Shown here piece after piece: positions 17,487-27,022 of a stretch of DNA of 61,249 nt. Position numbers and translations under genes: made by a program. Under the pieces are notes generated by a model, which worked only from the letters and a program-made list of their open reading frames with translations, did not search any database and had not been told where the DNA came from. This DNA comes from Clostridia bacterium (GTDB taxonomy: Bacteria; Bacillota; Clostridia; Oscillospirales; Acutalibacteraceae): NCBI GenBank assembly GCA_017395425.1, contig JAFPUM010000032.1, positions 1-61,249 on the forward strand. The letters are read 5' to 3'. Positions within the stretch are counted from its first letter, which is position 1; every line of letters starts with the position of its first letter.

Positions 17487-19124
17487 TTGATTAAAGGCAG
17501 TGTATTGCGCGACGCGATCATCTCGGGTGCGAATGTCATCGAGAATAAGAAGCGTTCGGTAGATGAACTCAACATTTTCCCCGTCCCGGACGGCGATACC
17601 GGCACAAATATGTCTATGACCATGACCGCCGGCCGCAAGGAACTGATGCAGATGGGGGATGACGAGACTGTCGCGACAGTGTCCGCCAAGGCTGCCTCCG
17701 CACTGCTCCGCGGCGCCAGAGGCAATTCCGGCGTGATCACGTCGCTGCTGTTCCGCGGTTTTTCCAAGGGTCTCAAGGACAAGGAAGAGGCGGACGGCGC
17801 GGCGCTGGCAACAGCGCTTACGCAGGGTGTGGAAGCGGCATATAAAGCCGTCATGAAGCCCACCGAGGGTACCATTCTGACCGTGGCGCGTGTGGCTGCC
17901 GAAAGAGGACGCGTGGCTGCCAGCTTCAACAACGACGCCAATTATGTGTGGGATGAAATCTGCGCGGCGGCAGAGGACGCGCTGGAAACCACCCCTGATC
18001 TGCTCCCCGTACTCAAGAGAGCGGGCGTGGTGGACGCGGGCGGTCAGGGTCTGTGCCTGATTTTCCGCGGTATGCAGTCGGTGTTCCGCGACGGTATCAT
18101 CGCGGCTGCCGAAACCGAAAATGCGGCGGCGCAGGGCGACGTGGATTCCTTCAACAAGACCGTGGCGCAGTTCGACGAAGTGATCAACTTCACCTATTGC
18201 ACCGAATTCATTGTGGAGAAGGAAAACACCAACGATCCTGCCAAGCTGAGAGCTTATCTTGAATCCATCGGCGACTGCGTGGTGGTGGTGGATGACGAAG
18301 AGATCATCAAGGTGCATGTGCATACCAATCAGCCCGGCGACGCGATTACCAAGGGTCTGACTTACGGCAGCCTGATTTCCAATAAGATTGAAAATATGCG
18401 CAAGCAGCATGAAAATGCCGGTGCGGGTGCGCCCAAGAAGCTGGAGCGCGTTGATCCGGTTGAGGGTGAAGTCGGCTTTGTCGCGGTAGCGGCAGGCGAC
18501 GGTCTGGTGTCGCTGTTCCACGATCTCGGCTGTGAGAACGTGGTGTCCGGCGGACAGACCATGAATCCCTCCACCGAGGATATTCTCGAAGCCGTGCAGG
18601 CAACGGCGGCTTCCACCGTATTTGTCCTGCCCAACAATAAAAATATCATTATGGCAGCGGAACAGGCAGTGCCGCTTGCTGACCGCCGTGTGATTGTCCT
18701 GCCCACCAAGACGATTCCGCAGGGTCTGACGGCAATGCTTACCTTCGACGCGGATGCGGGCGCGGACGAGAACGCCACCGAAATGTTCAAGGCAGCGGAG
18801 AGGGTCAGCACGGGTCAGGTGACCTATGCGGCGAGAAATTCCGAGTTCAACGACAAGAAGATCAAGGAAGGCGAGATGCTCGGTCTGATCAACGGCAAGC
18901 TGACCTTTACAGAGAAATCCCGCAATAAGGCGATTCTCAAGCTGGCGAAGCATATGATCGACCGCGGTACTTCCTTCATTACGCTGATCTACGGCGCGGA
19001 AGTCACCGATGACGAAGCGGAAGAGACCCGCAGACTGATCGAGACCAAGATTGCCAAGAATGTGGAAGTCACGCTGGTCAATGGCGGTCAGCCGGTGTAT
19101 TATTACATTCTGTCTGTGGAATAA
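17487..19124 (+). CDS. fakA: fatty acid kinase ATP-binding subunit FakA (YloV, DAK2 domain)
   Basis: A 545-residue protein with an N-terminal DhaL/DAK2 kinase domain (NIFPVPDGDTGTNMSMTM, RGARGNSGVITSLLFRG, VDAGGQG), a middle domain, and the C-terminal YloV domain. FakA phosphorylates fatty acids bound to a separate FakB (DegV-like) carrier, so exogenous fatty acids can enter phospholipid synthesis. The start is TTG at 17487, 10 bases after TAGTAGGGA; a TTG at 17478 is too close. recG follows, the same order as yloV-recG in Bacillus. Confidence 0.93.
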   Translation: MIKGSVLRDAIISGANVIENKKRSVDELNIFPVPDGDTGTNMSMTMTAGRKELMQMGDDETVATVSAKAASALLRGARGNSGVITSLLFRGFSKGLKDKEEADGAALATALTQGVEAAYKAVMKPTEGTILTVARVAAERGRVAASFNNDANYVWDEICAAAEDALETTPDLLPVLKRAGVVDAGGQGLCLIFRGMQSVFRDGIIAAAETENAAAQGDVDSFNKTVAQFDEVINFTYCTEFIVEKENTNDPAKLRAYLESIGDCVVVVDDEEIIKVHVHTNQPGDAITKGLTYGSLISNKIENMRKQHENAGAGAPKKLERVDPVEGEVGFVAVAAGDGLVSLFHDLGCENVVSGGQTMNPSTEDILEAVQATAASTVFVLPNNKNIIMAAEQAVPLADRRVIVLPTKTIPQGLTAMLTFDADAGADENATEMFKAAERVSTGQVTYAARNSEFNDKKIKEGEMLGLINGKLTFTEKSRNKAILKLAKHMIDRGTSFITLIYGAEVTDDEAEETRRLIETKIAKNVEVTLVNGGQPVYYYILSVE

Positions 19125-19157
19125 GGGCGTAGTGGTGGAATGGAGTAAAGCGGAATC

Positions 19158-21224
19158 ATGTCCACAATGATATCGAAACCATTGTCAAATTATAAGGGTG
19201 TCGGCGGGAAACGTGCGGAGTTGTTCAACAAACTCGGCGTCGGTTCTTCCGACGCCCTTTTGCGGTACTATCCGAGGGAGTACGAGGACTGGAGCGGCTG
19301 CGTATCCGTAGCGGAGGCGAAAGCAAACGCGCAGAGCGGTGAAATGTGCTGTATCCGTGCCACTGTGACGTCTCAGGTGCAGTCGGTGTTCCTGCGGGGC
19401 GGCAAAATCCTGTACACGGCGCGTGCGGTGGACGGAGAAGGCATGCCGTTCCGGCTGACCTTTTTCAATAATGCCTACATTCCGCGTATGCTGGTAAAGG
19501 GGAGCGAATACACCTTCCGGGGGCGTCTGGTGATGGGTCGGAACGGCGCGGAGATGGCGTCTCCGGCTTTCTCAGAGAACCCGTCGCCGCGGCTGGTGCC
19601 GGTCTATCGCGCGACGGAAGGGCTTCCGTCGCGTCAGATCGCCAAGGTAGCCGAACAGGTGCTGGCGGAGCTGCCGGACGATCTGTCCGACCCGCTGCCC
19701 GAATGGATTCGGGTAAAATATCAGCTTTGTCATATCCGCTATGCGCTGTGTCAGATTCATTTTCCCGACGACAAGGAGACGCTGACGACGGTGCGTGACC
19801 GACTGGTGTTTGAGGAACTGCTGCTGCTCCAATTGGGATTGCTGCGGCTCAAGGGGCGGGAACGCGGCGCGGCGGGAACCGTACTGCGGGAGGATCATAC
19901 GGAGGAATTCTGGTCGATGCTGCCCTTTGCGCCGACAGGAGCCCAGCGGCGTGCCGCGAAAGAAGCGGTGGCGGATATGATGAGCGGGGAGCGTCCCATG
20001 TCCCGCCTGCTGCAAGGGGACGTGGGCTCAGGGAAAACCGCGGTGGCGGCGGCGATTTGCTATACGGCCGCCAAAAACGGCGTGCAGTCAGCGCTCATGG
20101 CGCCCACCGAGATTCTCGCCGAACAGCACTTCCGTTCGCTGGAAAAACTGCTGTCTCCCTGCGGGATTCGAGTGGGACAGCTCACCGGTTCGATGACCGT
20201 CGCACAGAAACGCCGGATGAGGGAATTGACCGCGACGGGGCAGATCGATGTGCTGATCGGTACTCACGCGCTGATTGCCGACGGTGTGACCTTTGCCTCA
20301 CTGGGACTGGTGATTACGGATGAACAGCACCGCTTCGGGGTCAACCAGCGTGGCGCGCTGGCGGCAAAGGGAAACAACCCCCATATTCTGGTGATGTCCG
20401 CCACGCCCATTCCCCGCACATTGGCGCTGATGATTTACGGCGACCTCGACCTGTCATTGCTGGACGAAATGCCGGCGGGACGTATGCCGGTGGATACCTT
20501 TTATGTGGACGGCGGCAAACGGGAACGTGCCTATGGTTTTGTCAAGAAGCTGACTGCGGCAGGGCGGCAGGGCTATGTGATCTGTCCGTTGGTGGAGGAG
20601 CAGACCGACCCGGCAGCCCAAGGAAGTCTCAAGGCGGCGCAGAGTTACGCGGCGAGCCTGTCGGAAGGGTATCTGTCAGGCTGCCGGGTGGGACTGCTGC
20701 ATGGACGCATGAAAGGCGCGGAGAAGGAGTCGGTCATGCGGCAGTTTGCGGCGGGGGAACTGGACGTGCTGGTATCCACTACGGTGGTGGAAGTGGGCGT
20801 GAATGTTCCCAACGCGGTGATTATGGTGATCGAGAACGCCGAACGGTTCGGGCTTTCACAGCTGCATCAGCTCCGCGGACGGGTGGGACGCGGCGAGTGG
20901 AAATCCTATTGCATTCTGATCAGCGACGCCCGCAATGAAGCGGCGGTTGCCCGTTTGCAGACCATGTGCCGCACGCGGGACGGCTTTGCCATTGCCAATG
21001 AAGACCTGAAACAGCGGGGACCCGGCGATTTCTTCGGCTCACGGCAGCACGGTCTGCCCGACCTGAAAATTGCCGATATGATGACCGATATGCAGATGTT
21101 TGCTAAGGCACAGGAAGCGGCGCGGGAGATTCTGGAGAAGGATCCCCATCTGACCGCACCGGAGCACTGCGGGTTGACGGAAGAAATCGATAAACTCTTC
21201 GACCCTTTGCGGGCAATGAACTAA
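19158..21224 (+). CDS. recG: ATP-dependent DNA helicase RecG
   Basis: A full-length 688-residue RecG that remodels stalled forks and Holliday junctions. The wedge OB domain occupies about residues 1-190. The helicase core has Walker A GDVGSGKT (about 287), DEQHRFG as the DExH box, MSATPIPRTLAL as motif III, and the C-terminal helicase domain with VVEVGVNVPNA and QLHQLRGRVGRG, followed by the RecG TRG region. It is 33 bases after fakA, with its own ATG. Confidence 0.97.
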   Translation: MSTMISKPLSNYKGVGGKRAELFNKLGVGSSDALLRYYPREYEDWSGCVSVAEAKANAQSGEMCCIRATVTSQVQSVFLRGGKILYTARAVDGEGMPFRLTFFNNAYIPRMLVKGSEYTFRGRLVMGRNGAEMASPAFSENPSPRLVPVYRATEGLPSRQIAKVAEQVLAELPDDLSDPLPEWIRVKYQLCHIRYALCQIHFPDDKETLTTVRDRLVFEELLLLQLGLLRLKGRERGAAGTVLREDHTEEFWSMLPFAPTGAQRRAAKEAVADMMSGERPMSRLLQGDVGSGKTAVAAAICYTAAKNGVQSALMAPTEILAEQHFRSLEKLLSPCGIRVGQLTGSMTVAQKRRMRELTATGQIDVLIGTHALIADGVTFASLGLVITDEQHRFGVNQRGALAAKGNNPHILVMSATPIPRTLALMIYGDLDLSLLDEMPAGRMPVDTFYVDGGKRERAYGFVKKLTAAGRQGYVICPLVEEQTDPAAQGSLKAAQSYAASLSEGYLSGCRVGLLHGRMKGAEKESVMRQFAAGELDVLVSTTVVEVGVNVPNAVIMVIENAERFGLSQLHQLRGRVGRGEWKSYCILISDARNEAAVARLQTMCRTRDGFAIANEDLKQRGPGDFFGSRQHGLPDLKIADMMTDMQMFAKAQEAAREILEKDPHLTAPEHCGLTEEIDKLFDPLRAMN

Positions 21225-21230
21225 AAAGAA

Positions 21231-21277
21231 AAAACGCCTGAACCTGCCGTGTGGCAATAAGGTTCAGGCGTTTTGAA
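21231..21277 (+). terminator. Bidirectional terminator between recG and the CarD-like gene
   Basis: AAAACGCCTGAACCT (21231-21245) pairs perfectly with AGGTTCAGGCGTTTT (21260-21274). Confidence 0.9.
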
Positions 21278-21297
21278 AATCAAAGGAGGAAAAAAGG

Positions 21298-21831
21298 CTA
21301 CTCGGCGGCACTGGCGGAAGAGGCGCCTCTTGCCGCGCCGATGTGGTCGCGAATATAGTCTTTTGCCTCGTCGGGCGTGATGTGCAGCACAAACGCCACT
21401 TCGGTGTTGATAATTTTTTCCGCTTCGCGCAGGATACGCTCGTCCGAAGAATTGAGCTTTTTATGTACGGCGAGCTGCGCCTGCTGCTTGTGATAGAGCG
21501 TTCCCGCGAGTGCCAGAATACCCTTGCGGTCGCCGCTTTGCAGAATCTCGTTGAAGCGCTCCTTGCGCGCTTTATGATCGTCCACCCAATGAATCTCGGT
21601 ATGTGCCGCGTCGGACAGCAGATCACCGATTTCTTCTTCAGTGATGAGCGGTCTTGCCCTTTGCAGCAGCGCGGGATTGTTCATGGGCAGATACACGGTT
21701 GAACTGTCCTTGTTGGTGGAACGAAGCACATAATAATCGGTCTTTTGCCCGCAGACCACCTGCTGGGTTGTCTGCTCAATCACAAAAATTCCTTCCGTTC
21801 CAAAGACCACCGTATCACCAATGTTCAGCAT
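21298..21831 (-). CDS. CarD family transcriptional regulator
   Basis: A 177-residue protein with an N-terminal CarD/TRCF RNA-polymerase-interacting Tudor-like domain (about 1-65: MLNIGDTVVFGTEGIFVIEQ, YYVLRS, VYLPMNN) and a helical C-terminal DNA-binding domain. CarD proteins bind the RNA polymerase beta subunit and stabilise open promoter complexes. The start ATG follows GAGGTGA. Its promoter spacer carries a perfect 16-bp palindrome (see that feature). Confidence 0.9.
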   Translation of the reverse strand: MLNIGDTVVFGTEGIFVIEQTTQQVVCGQKTDYYVLRSTNKDSSTVYLPMNNPALLQRARPLITEEEIGDLLSDAAHTEIHWVDDHKARKERFNEILQSGDRKGILALAGTLYHKQQAQLAVHKKLNSSDERILREAEKIINTEVAFVLHITPDEAKDYIRDHIGAARGASSASAAE

Positions 21832-21928
21832 AAAAACGTGTCACCTCGTTTTCAGATTGTCAAAAACCGTCTGCCGAGCCTTGTCCGATGGGGAAACAGG
21901 CGGCAATCGGCTGTTTTTCTAATCAAGA

Positions 21929-21957
21929 TTATAACATTTTTCCGGAAAAATTGACAT
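21929..21957 (-). promoter_or_regulatory. Promoter of the CarD-like gene with a palindromic spacer
   Basis: Read on the minus strand: ATGTCA (21952-21957), 17-bp spacer, TATAAT (21929-21934). A perfect 16-bp palindrome, ATTTTTCCGGAAAAAT (21936-21951), fills almost the whole spacer, a classic place for a repressor or activator site. Confidence 0.55.
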
Positions 21958-22138
21958 AGTCCGATTTCACAAACTTTTTGCACTGTTTTTCGGGCGAATT
22001 TGAAATCCTGCGAAAGATGCTCAATCTCCTGTAATATTTTTATGGAAGGTGACATAGGGAACCCAGGCGGGTAAAAGAGCAGGAGGGAGTTCCGTTAGAG
22101 ATACTTCTTAAAAATGAATTCTCTCCACGGAAAAAGCC

Positions 22139-22167
22139 TTGTATTAACAGAAAAGATGTGTTATAAT
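22139..22167 (+). promoter_or_regulatory. Promoter of the giant TPR gene
   Basis: TTGTAT (22139-22144), 17-bp spacer, TATAAT (22162-22167). The remainder of the 21,832-22,240 gap (409 bp) holds this promoter, the divergent CarD promoter, and about 170 bp between them in which I see nothing definite. Confidence 0.75.
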
Positions 22168-22240
22168 GTTCTTTATCAAAGTATGAAAATCAGGCGCAAG
22201 AAGGAAAAAGGATCAATGGGCATATGAAAAAAGGGAGGGA

Positions 22241-25200
22241 ATGGGTCAATTGAAGAAGAACGATGCACGGATGATGAAATATCTGACAAAAATTGACGCG
22301 CTGATGGCGGACGCACTGCGTGAATCGGAAAAAGGAAACGTCAAGCGGCAGACACGCAGATGGGATGCGGCGGAAAAGCAGTGCCGCAAAGTCCTGGCGA
22401 TGAGCCGTTCCGCTGCCAATGCCGGTGAGAAAACCGCCGTCGCGGATAGCTGGCAGCAGTCCGCCGTCGCGAAGCTGTCACAGATTCTGATGCGGCAGGG
22501 ACGTGTGGATGAAGCCCGCACGCTGTTGGCGGAATCCTGTCCGGCGGGGGATGGCAGTGCTTCTGAAGCGGGACTGATCTGCATGGCTTATTACGGAGCC
22601 ATTCTGTGTCAGGATGGCGCTTATCATGCGGCAGGTGGGATGCTGCTGCCGCTGATGGAAAAAACGGACGCGCTCGGCGATGATCCCTACGCGCTGTCGC
22701 TGGCTTGCGGATACGCGGGCATGGCATTCACCTATGACGACGACACAGGCTACAACGGCAAGTGGTTTGAGCAGCCGGTAGTGCGTCTGTTGTCACTGCG
22801 GGACGAGGGCGTGAAGGTGGACAGCCGGATGTTCATACAGGCTGCCTATTTTGCCGCCAGTGAGGCGTTGTATCAGACCTGCTACGATCCTGTATCTGCC
22901 ACCGACACGGGCAAGGTCACACGTCTGGCGCAGCTTTGCGTGCAGGAATGCCGCCGCGCGGGAATCAGGGATTTCTATGAACCGGCTGCCATGCGGCTGG
23001 AAGCGCTGGCAGCGGCGCGTGACTGTCAATTTGCCGACTGCGCGGCGCTTTGCACGGAAACAATAACGCTGTGTTCGTCCTATTCCTATGAGATGGGACA
23101 GTCGCCTTTCGGGAGCATTCCGGGCATTGTTGCCGATATGAATCTGCTGCTGGGAATTCTGCATTACCGGGTAGGACGTTATGAAGAGGCAGTAGGCTAT
23201 TTCAGCGACTGCGTGGCGGCGCTGGAAGCCGACGCGCAGGGAAAACCGCTGGAACAGGCGGGATGGCAGGAGATTGAATACGTTGCCATGCGGATGACTT
23301 TTGCCGAAAAAGCTGCCTTTGCCTATCGCTATATGGGACTGTCGATGTTTTCACAGCCGTCAAAATACACGCTTTCGGCGTGTGTATCGGAAGCCGTCAA
23401 AGCCGTGGAACTGCTGGAGCGTATGCGGAACCGTGCGCCGTATTTTGGATTGCTGGCGGCGGGCGACTGTCAGATCATCGCCCAGATGTGCGAAAAGCGC
23501 GGAGATGAGCAGCAGGCGGAGCAGTTTGAGACGCGCGGCAGGAGCAGCGGCATGGAGGCGCTGACCCGTTTGCTTCGGGAGAAGGAGCAGTATGATGAAT
23601 GGATGGAACTGCTTCGCGCCGGAAGGCGCACGGCACTCCGGCTGGGACTGCTGGAACTGTACGGAGACGAGACCCGAATCGCACTGCTGCTGAGTGAAAA
23701 GCCCCATGTGGAAGAGGAATCCCATCTCGACCTTGCCTATCTGAACTTTGCGATGGGGGATTACTGTCGCGTGGTGGGACGAAACGAGGAAGCGGTAGCC
23801 TATTTTGACGCCGTGGCGGAGCACACCTTTGATCAGAAGGGAAAGGCATACTATGACGTGGCGGAGATGGATTTCTGGGAGTCTGCGTCAGTGGGACGTG
23901 CCGCCAGCTATGCCGCGATGGGGCAGATGCCGCAGGCACGCGACGCGTATCGTGCCTATGTCGGAGCGGTATCGCAAACCGGCGATGAACCCAAGTCCAG
24001 AGACCGGCTGGTCAAATATGCGCTTCTCTCGCGCGAAATCGGACTCAATCCCGCCGAATGCGCCGCCTATTTCCTGTCGGCGGCAAAGGCGTATGAAGAC
24101 GCCGGAGAGACATTGCCGGCGGCGGAGCTTTACAATCAGGAGGGCATTTGCTGGTATAACGCCGATCCCGGACACGATGCGCCGGACGGAGATGAGGCGC
24201 CGGACATTCTGACGGCGCAGTTTGCACAGCGGGAACTGGAGGCGTTTGAAAACGCTTATCGCTGTCTGAAAAACAGTGATCAGAAGGATGACAAGGTCAT
24301 CGATCTGCTGCCGTCGCTGCTCTCCAACATTGGCGAATGCCATGTCCGGGGCGGACAGTATGGGGTAGCGCTGCCCTATTACCGTGAGGCGGTCGCCGCG
24401 TTTGAGAAGCTCTTTGCCCACCCGTCATTTGAGCAGAGGGAGCGTTCGCAGCAGGTGAATTATGTTTATCAATACGGATCCTGTTTCAAGACACTGGGCG
24501 AAATATACGACGCGCTGGATGATAATCCCGCCACGGCAGAGGCGTTTACCAAGGCAATCGAAGCATTTGAGCGGCTGCTGCCGGAGGAACATGCCCGCCA
24601 CGAACTGGCGTTTTGTCTCAATGCCCGGGGCTGTATCCGCTATCGGCTGGGGGATTACCGCGGCGAGGTGGATGATGTGACCCGTGCCATTGCCCTCAAA
24701 GAGAACGAAGAAGGCAGTGAAATGGTGATGGCGATTATGCTCAAGAACCGTTCCGACGCCTATCGCGAACTGGGCAATTTCAAAAATATGCAGTCCGATC
24801 TGGCGCAGTCGATTGATCTGCTGGATCATTCGGGAATGCCGGATGAGGTTCTCAACGGTTTTTACGGCTCCCATTGGTTTTCGATGGGGGTGTGCCAGGA
24901 GGAAATGCACAGGATCGGTCAGGCGGCGGATGCCTATCGCAAGGCAGCCGGATATATGCGTTCGTCCGAGGAGCGCGAGGAAACGCCGCATGTCTTTATG
25001 GAGGCGCTGTGCCACTTCCGACGGGGGGTATGTCTCTGCCGCCGCGACGAACAGGAATTTTACGGGGCGCTGGGAGAATACAACAGTGCCATTGACCTGC
25101 TGGAGCATCTTCCCGCGTCAGGCGAAAAGGACGAAAATCTCCGGCAGGTGCTGTCTTCCCGCGCCAATCTTTACGAGGTATTCCGCGAGATTGATCTGGC

Positions 25201-25261
25201 GCAGGCGGACTATCGACGCGCCGAGCGGCTGGGCGGTGCAGTGAGCGAGGGCGAAAACTGA
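22241..25261 (+). CDS. large TPR-repeat protein of unknown function
   Basis: A 1006-residue soluble protein composed almost wholly of tetratricopeptide-like helix pairs, for example YEEAVGYFSDCVAALE, ATAEAFTKAIEAFERLL, GDYRGEVDDVTRAIALKE and DAYRELGNFKNMQSDLAQSI. No signal peptide, membrane span or catalytic domain is seen. It is presumably a protein-interaction scaffold. Starts at 22241 (ATG) or 22250 (TTG) both follow GGGAGG; the second has more usual spacing. It has its own promoter. I cannot name a partner. Confidence 0.75.
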   Translation: MGQLKKNDARMMKYLTKIDALMADALRESEKGNVKRQTRRWDAAEKQCRKVLAMSRSAANAGEKTAVADSWQQSAVAKLSQILMRQGRVDEARTLLAESCPAGDGSASEAGLICMAYYGAILCQDGAYHAAGGMLLPLMEKTDALGDDPYALSLACGYAGMAFTYDDDTGYNGKWFEQPVVRLLSLRDEGVKVDSRMFIQAAYFAASEALYQTCYDPVSATDTGKVTRLAQLCVQECRRAGIRDFYEPAAMRLEALAAARDCQFADCAALCTETITLCSSYSYEMGQSPFGSIPGIVADMNLLLGILHYRVGRYEEAVGYFSDCVAALEADAQGKPLEQAGWQEIEYVAMRMTFAEKAAFAYRYMGLSMFSQPSKYTLSACVSEAVKAVELLERMRNRAPYFGLLAAGDCQIIAQMCEKRGDEQQAEQFETRGRSSGMEALTRLLREKEQYDEWMELLRAGRRTALRLGLLELYGDETRIALLLSEKPHVEEESHLDLAYLNFAMGDYCRVVGRNEEAVAYFDAVAEHTFDQKGKAYYDVAEMDFWESASVGRAASYAAMGQMPQARDAYRAYVGAVSQTGDEPKSRDRLVKYALLSREIGLNPAECAAYFLSAAKAYEDAGETLPAAELYNQEGICWYNADPGHDAPDGDEAPDILTAQFAQRELEAFENAYRCLKNSDQKDDKVIDLLPSLLSNIGECHVRGGQYGVALPYYREAVAAFEKLFAHPSFEQRERSQQVNYVYQYGSCFKTLGEIYDALDDNPATAEAFTKAIEAFERLLPEEHARHELAFCLNARGCIRYRLGDYRGEVDDVTRAIALKENEEGSEMVMAIMLKNRSDAYRELGNFKNMQSDLAQSIDLLDHSGMPDEVLNGFYGSHWFSMGVCQEEMHRIGQAADAYRKAAGYMRSSEEREETPHVFMEALCHFRRGVCLCRRDEQEFYGALGEYNSAIDLLEHLPASGEKDENLRQVLSSRANLYEVFREIDLAQADYRRAERLGGAVSEGEN

Positions 25262-25309
25262 TTTCTTTTCCGTTGCCCTGAAATCATTCGTATCATCGGG
25301 AATATATTA

Positions 25310-25434
25310 CCGTATCATAGCTGTATGCCATTTCTTTTCGGAATACAGGACAGGCTGCGAACCCATTGGTATGGCTGTGATACGGTTTTATATGATATTC
25401 ATTTCGGACAAGGCGGGGCTTGCCCCGTGTCCGA
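25310..25434 (+). promoter_or_regulatory. Structured RNA leader of the purine permease gene
   Basis: A 17-bp helix with some G-U pairs can form between 25310-25326 (CCGTATCATAGCTGTAT) and 25369-25385 (GTATGGCTGTGATACGG), closing a 42-nt internal region. It is followed by a second hairpin, CGGACA...GGGGC/GCCCC...TGTCCG (25406-25433), which ends two bases before the ribosome site GAGGAGGA. I do not find the conserved core of the known purine riboswitch. The placement suggests translational control. Confidence 0.4.
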
Positions 25435-25449
25435 AGAGGAGGAATTTTT

Positions 25450-26811
25450 TTGGAAAAACTCTTTCATCTCAAAGAGCACGGAACCAATATCCGGACGGAG
25501 ATTATCGCCGGTCTGACGACCTTCTTTACCATGGCGTACATCATCTTCCTGAATCCCCTGATTCTGGGCGAAAACTCTCCCACCGGCATGGCGAACACCG
25601 CTGTGGTGACGGCAACCTGTATCGCTGCTGCCATCGGCACATGGCTGATCGGCTGGCTGTCCAATTATCCGATGGCGCAGGCGCCCGGTCTGGGACTCAA
25701 CGCCGTCTTTGCCTATACGCTCTGCGGCGCCTATGGTCTTTCCGCGGGAGCGGCACTGTCCGCTGTCTTTATCGCGGGTATCATCTTCATTCTGCTCACC
25801 GTTACCGGCGCCAGAACCGCACTGGTCAAGGCAATTCCGCTGAGCCTGAAAAAAGCCATCGGCGCGGGCATCGGTATGTTCATCGCCCTCATTGGATTTG
25901 TCAACGCGGGTATTGTCATCGGCGAGAATGCCGGTTCCGCCACTACCGTGGGCATGGGCAATTTTGCGTCTCCCACCGTGCTGCTTGCCTGTGTGGGTGT
26001 GATTCTCACCATTGTGCTGGTCGTGGCGAAGGTGCCGGCAGCGCTCTTTATTTCCATGATTGCCACTTCCGTCATCGGCTGCATCTGCCAGTTTGTGTTC
26101 GGGATTGAGATGGGCGTGAGCGCTCCCACCAGCTGGGTGCCTTACCTCGATTTCTCGATGTTCGGCAAGTGCTTCACCAGCTTCGGCGACCTCTTCTCGG
26201 CGCCGCTTGCTTCTCTGCTCGCCACCATGATCACGCTGGTGCTGGTCGATATGTTCGACACCATCGGCACGCTGATCGGTGCGGCGGACAAGGCGGGCTA
26301 TCTCGATGAAAACGGCGATCTGCCCAAGATTGAAAAGGCGATGCTTGCCGACGCGATTGCCACTTCCACCGGCGCGATTGTGGGTACTTCCACCGTCACC
26401 ACCTATGTCGAATCCACCTCCGGTATTTCCGCCGGCGGCAGAACCGGTCTGACTTCCACCGTCACGGGTCTTTGCTTTGCGCTGTCGCTCTTCCTTTCTC
26501 CGATTGTAGGTCTGGTGCCCAGCGCCGCGACTGCGCCGATTCTGATTGTGGTGGGCGTGATGATGTGCGGTTCTCTCAAGGACATCGACTGGTCGGATAT
26601 CGAAGTGGCGATTCCCTGCTTCCTCACCGTGGCAGGTATGCCCTTCTTCTATTCCATCACCGACGGTCTGGCATTCGGCTTTATCGCATATTTCGTGGTG
26701 AAGCTTGCCAAAGGCAAGTTCAAGGAGATTCATCCGCTGATGTATGTCATCGTGATACTCTTTGTTATCAAGTATATTCTCAGTGCGCTTACCTCTATGG
26801 GCGTTATCTGA
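25450..26811 (+). CDS. NCS2 family purine permease (hypoxanthine/guanine/adenine type)
   Basis: A 453-residue transporter of the AzgA-like branch of NCS2, which imports purine bases with protons. It begins MEKLFHLKEHGTNIRTEI and continues with the family block AGLTTFFTMAYIIFLNP, then PGLGLNAVFAYTL in helix 3 and MFDTIGTLIGAADKAG and TSTVTTYVESTSGISAGGRTG around the substrate site. The start is TTG at 25450, 7 bases after GAGGAGGA. It could feed the nucleoside salvage genes found about 4 kb downstream. Confidence 0.93.
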   Translation: MEKLFHLKEHGTNIRTEIIAGLTTFFTMAYIIFLNPLILGENSPTGMANTAVVTATCIAAAIGTWLIGWLSNYPMAQAPGLGLNAVFAYTLCGAYGLSAGAALSAVFIAGIIFILLTVTGARTALVKAIPLSLKKAIGAGIGMFIALIGFVNAGIVIGENAGSATTVGMGNFASPTVLLACVGVILTIVLVVAKVPAALFISMIATSVIGCICQFVFGIEMGVSAPTSWVPYLDFSMFGKCFTSFGDLFSAPLASLLATMITLVLVDMFDTIGTLIGAADKAGYLDENGDLPKIEKAMLADAIATSTGAIVGTSTVTTYVESTSGISAGGRTGLTSTVTGLCFALSLFLSPIVGLVPSAATAPILIVVGVMMCGSLKDIDWSDIEVAIPCFLTVAGMPFFYSITDGLAFGFIAYFVVKLAKGKFKEIHPLMYVIVILFVIKYILSALTSMGVI

Positions 26812-26860
26812 TTGTTTTTCCATTCTTCTTCGCAGATCTGTATTCCGCTTTTTCCAAAAA

Positions 26861-26903
26861 AATGTCCCCGTTTCCCATTCATGCCGGAAACGGGGACATT
26901 TAT
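26861..26903 (+). terminator. Bidirectional terminator after the purine permease
   Basis: Perfect 15-bp stem AATGTCCCCGTTTCC (26861-26875) with GGAAACGGGGACATT (26886-26900). Confidence 0.9.
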
Positions 26904-27022
26904 TCAGTGCGCCGACAGTCATGCCATGCGCTCGCACATAGGGAAGACAGAAGGGGGACACATGGCAGGATCACGGTGTGGGGGGAGAGAATGGTTTTGT
27001 GCCGGAAAGCGTAACAGAAGCG

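Noticed and set aside
25285-25390. Canonical purine riboswitch upstream of the NCS2 permease
   Set aside because: I looked for the conserved TTTCTACC, CCGTAAA and flanking loop pattern and did not find it; only a generic helix and hairpin are present.
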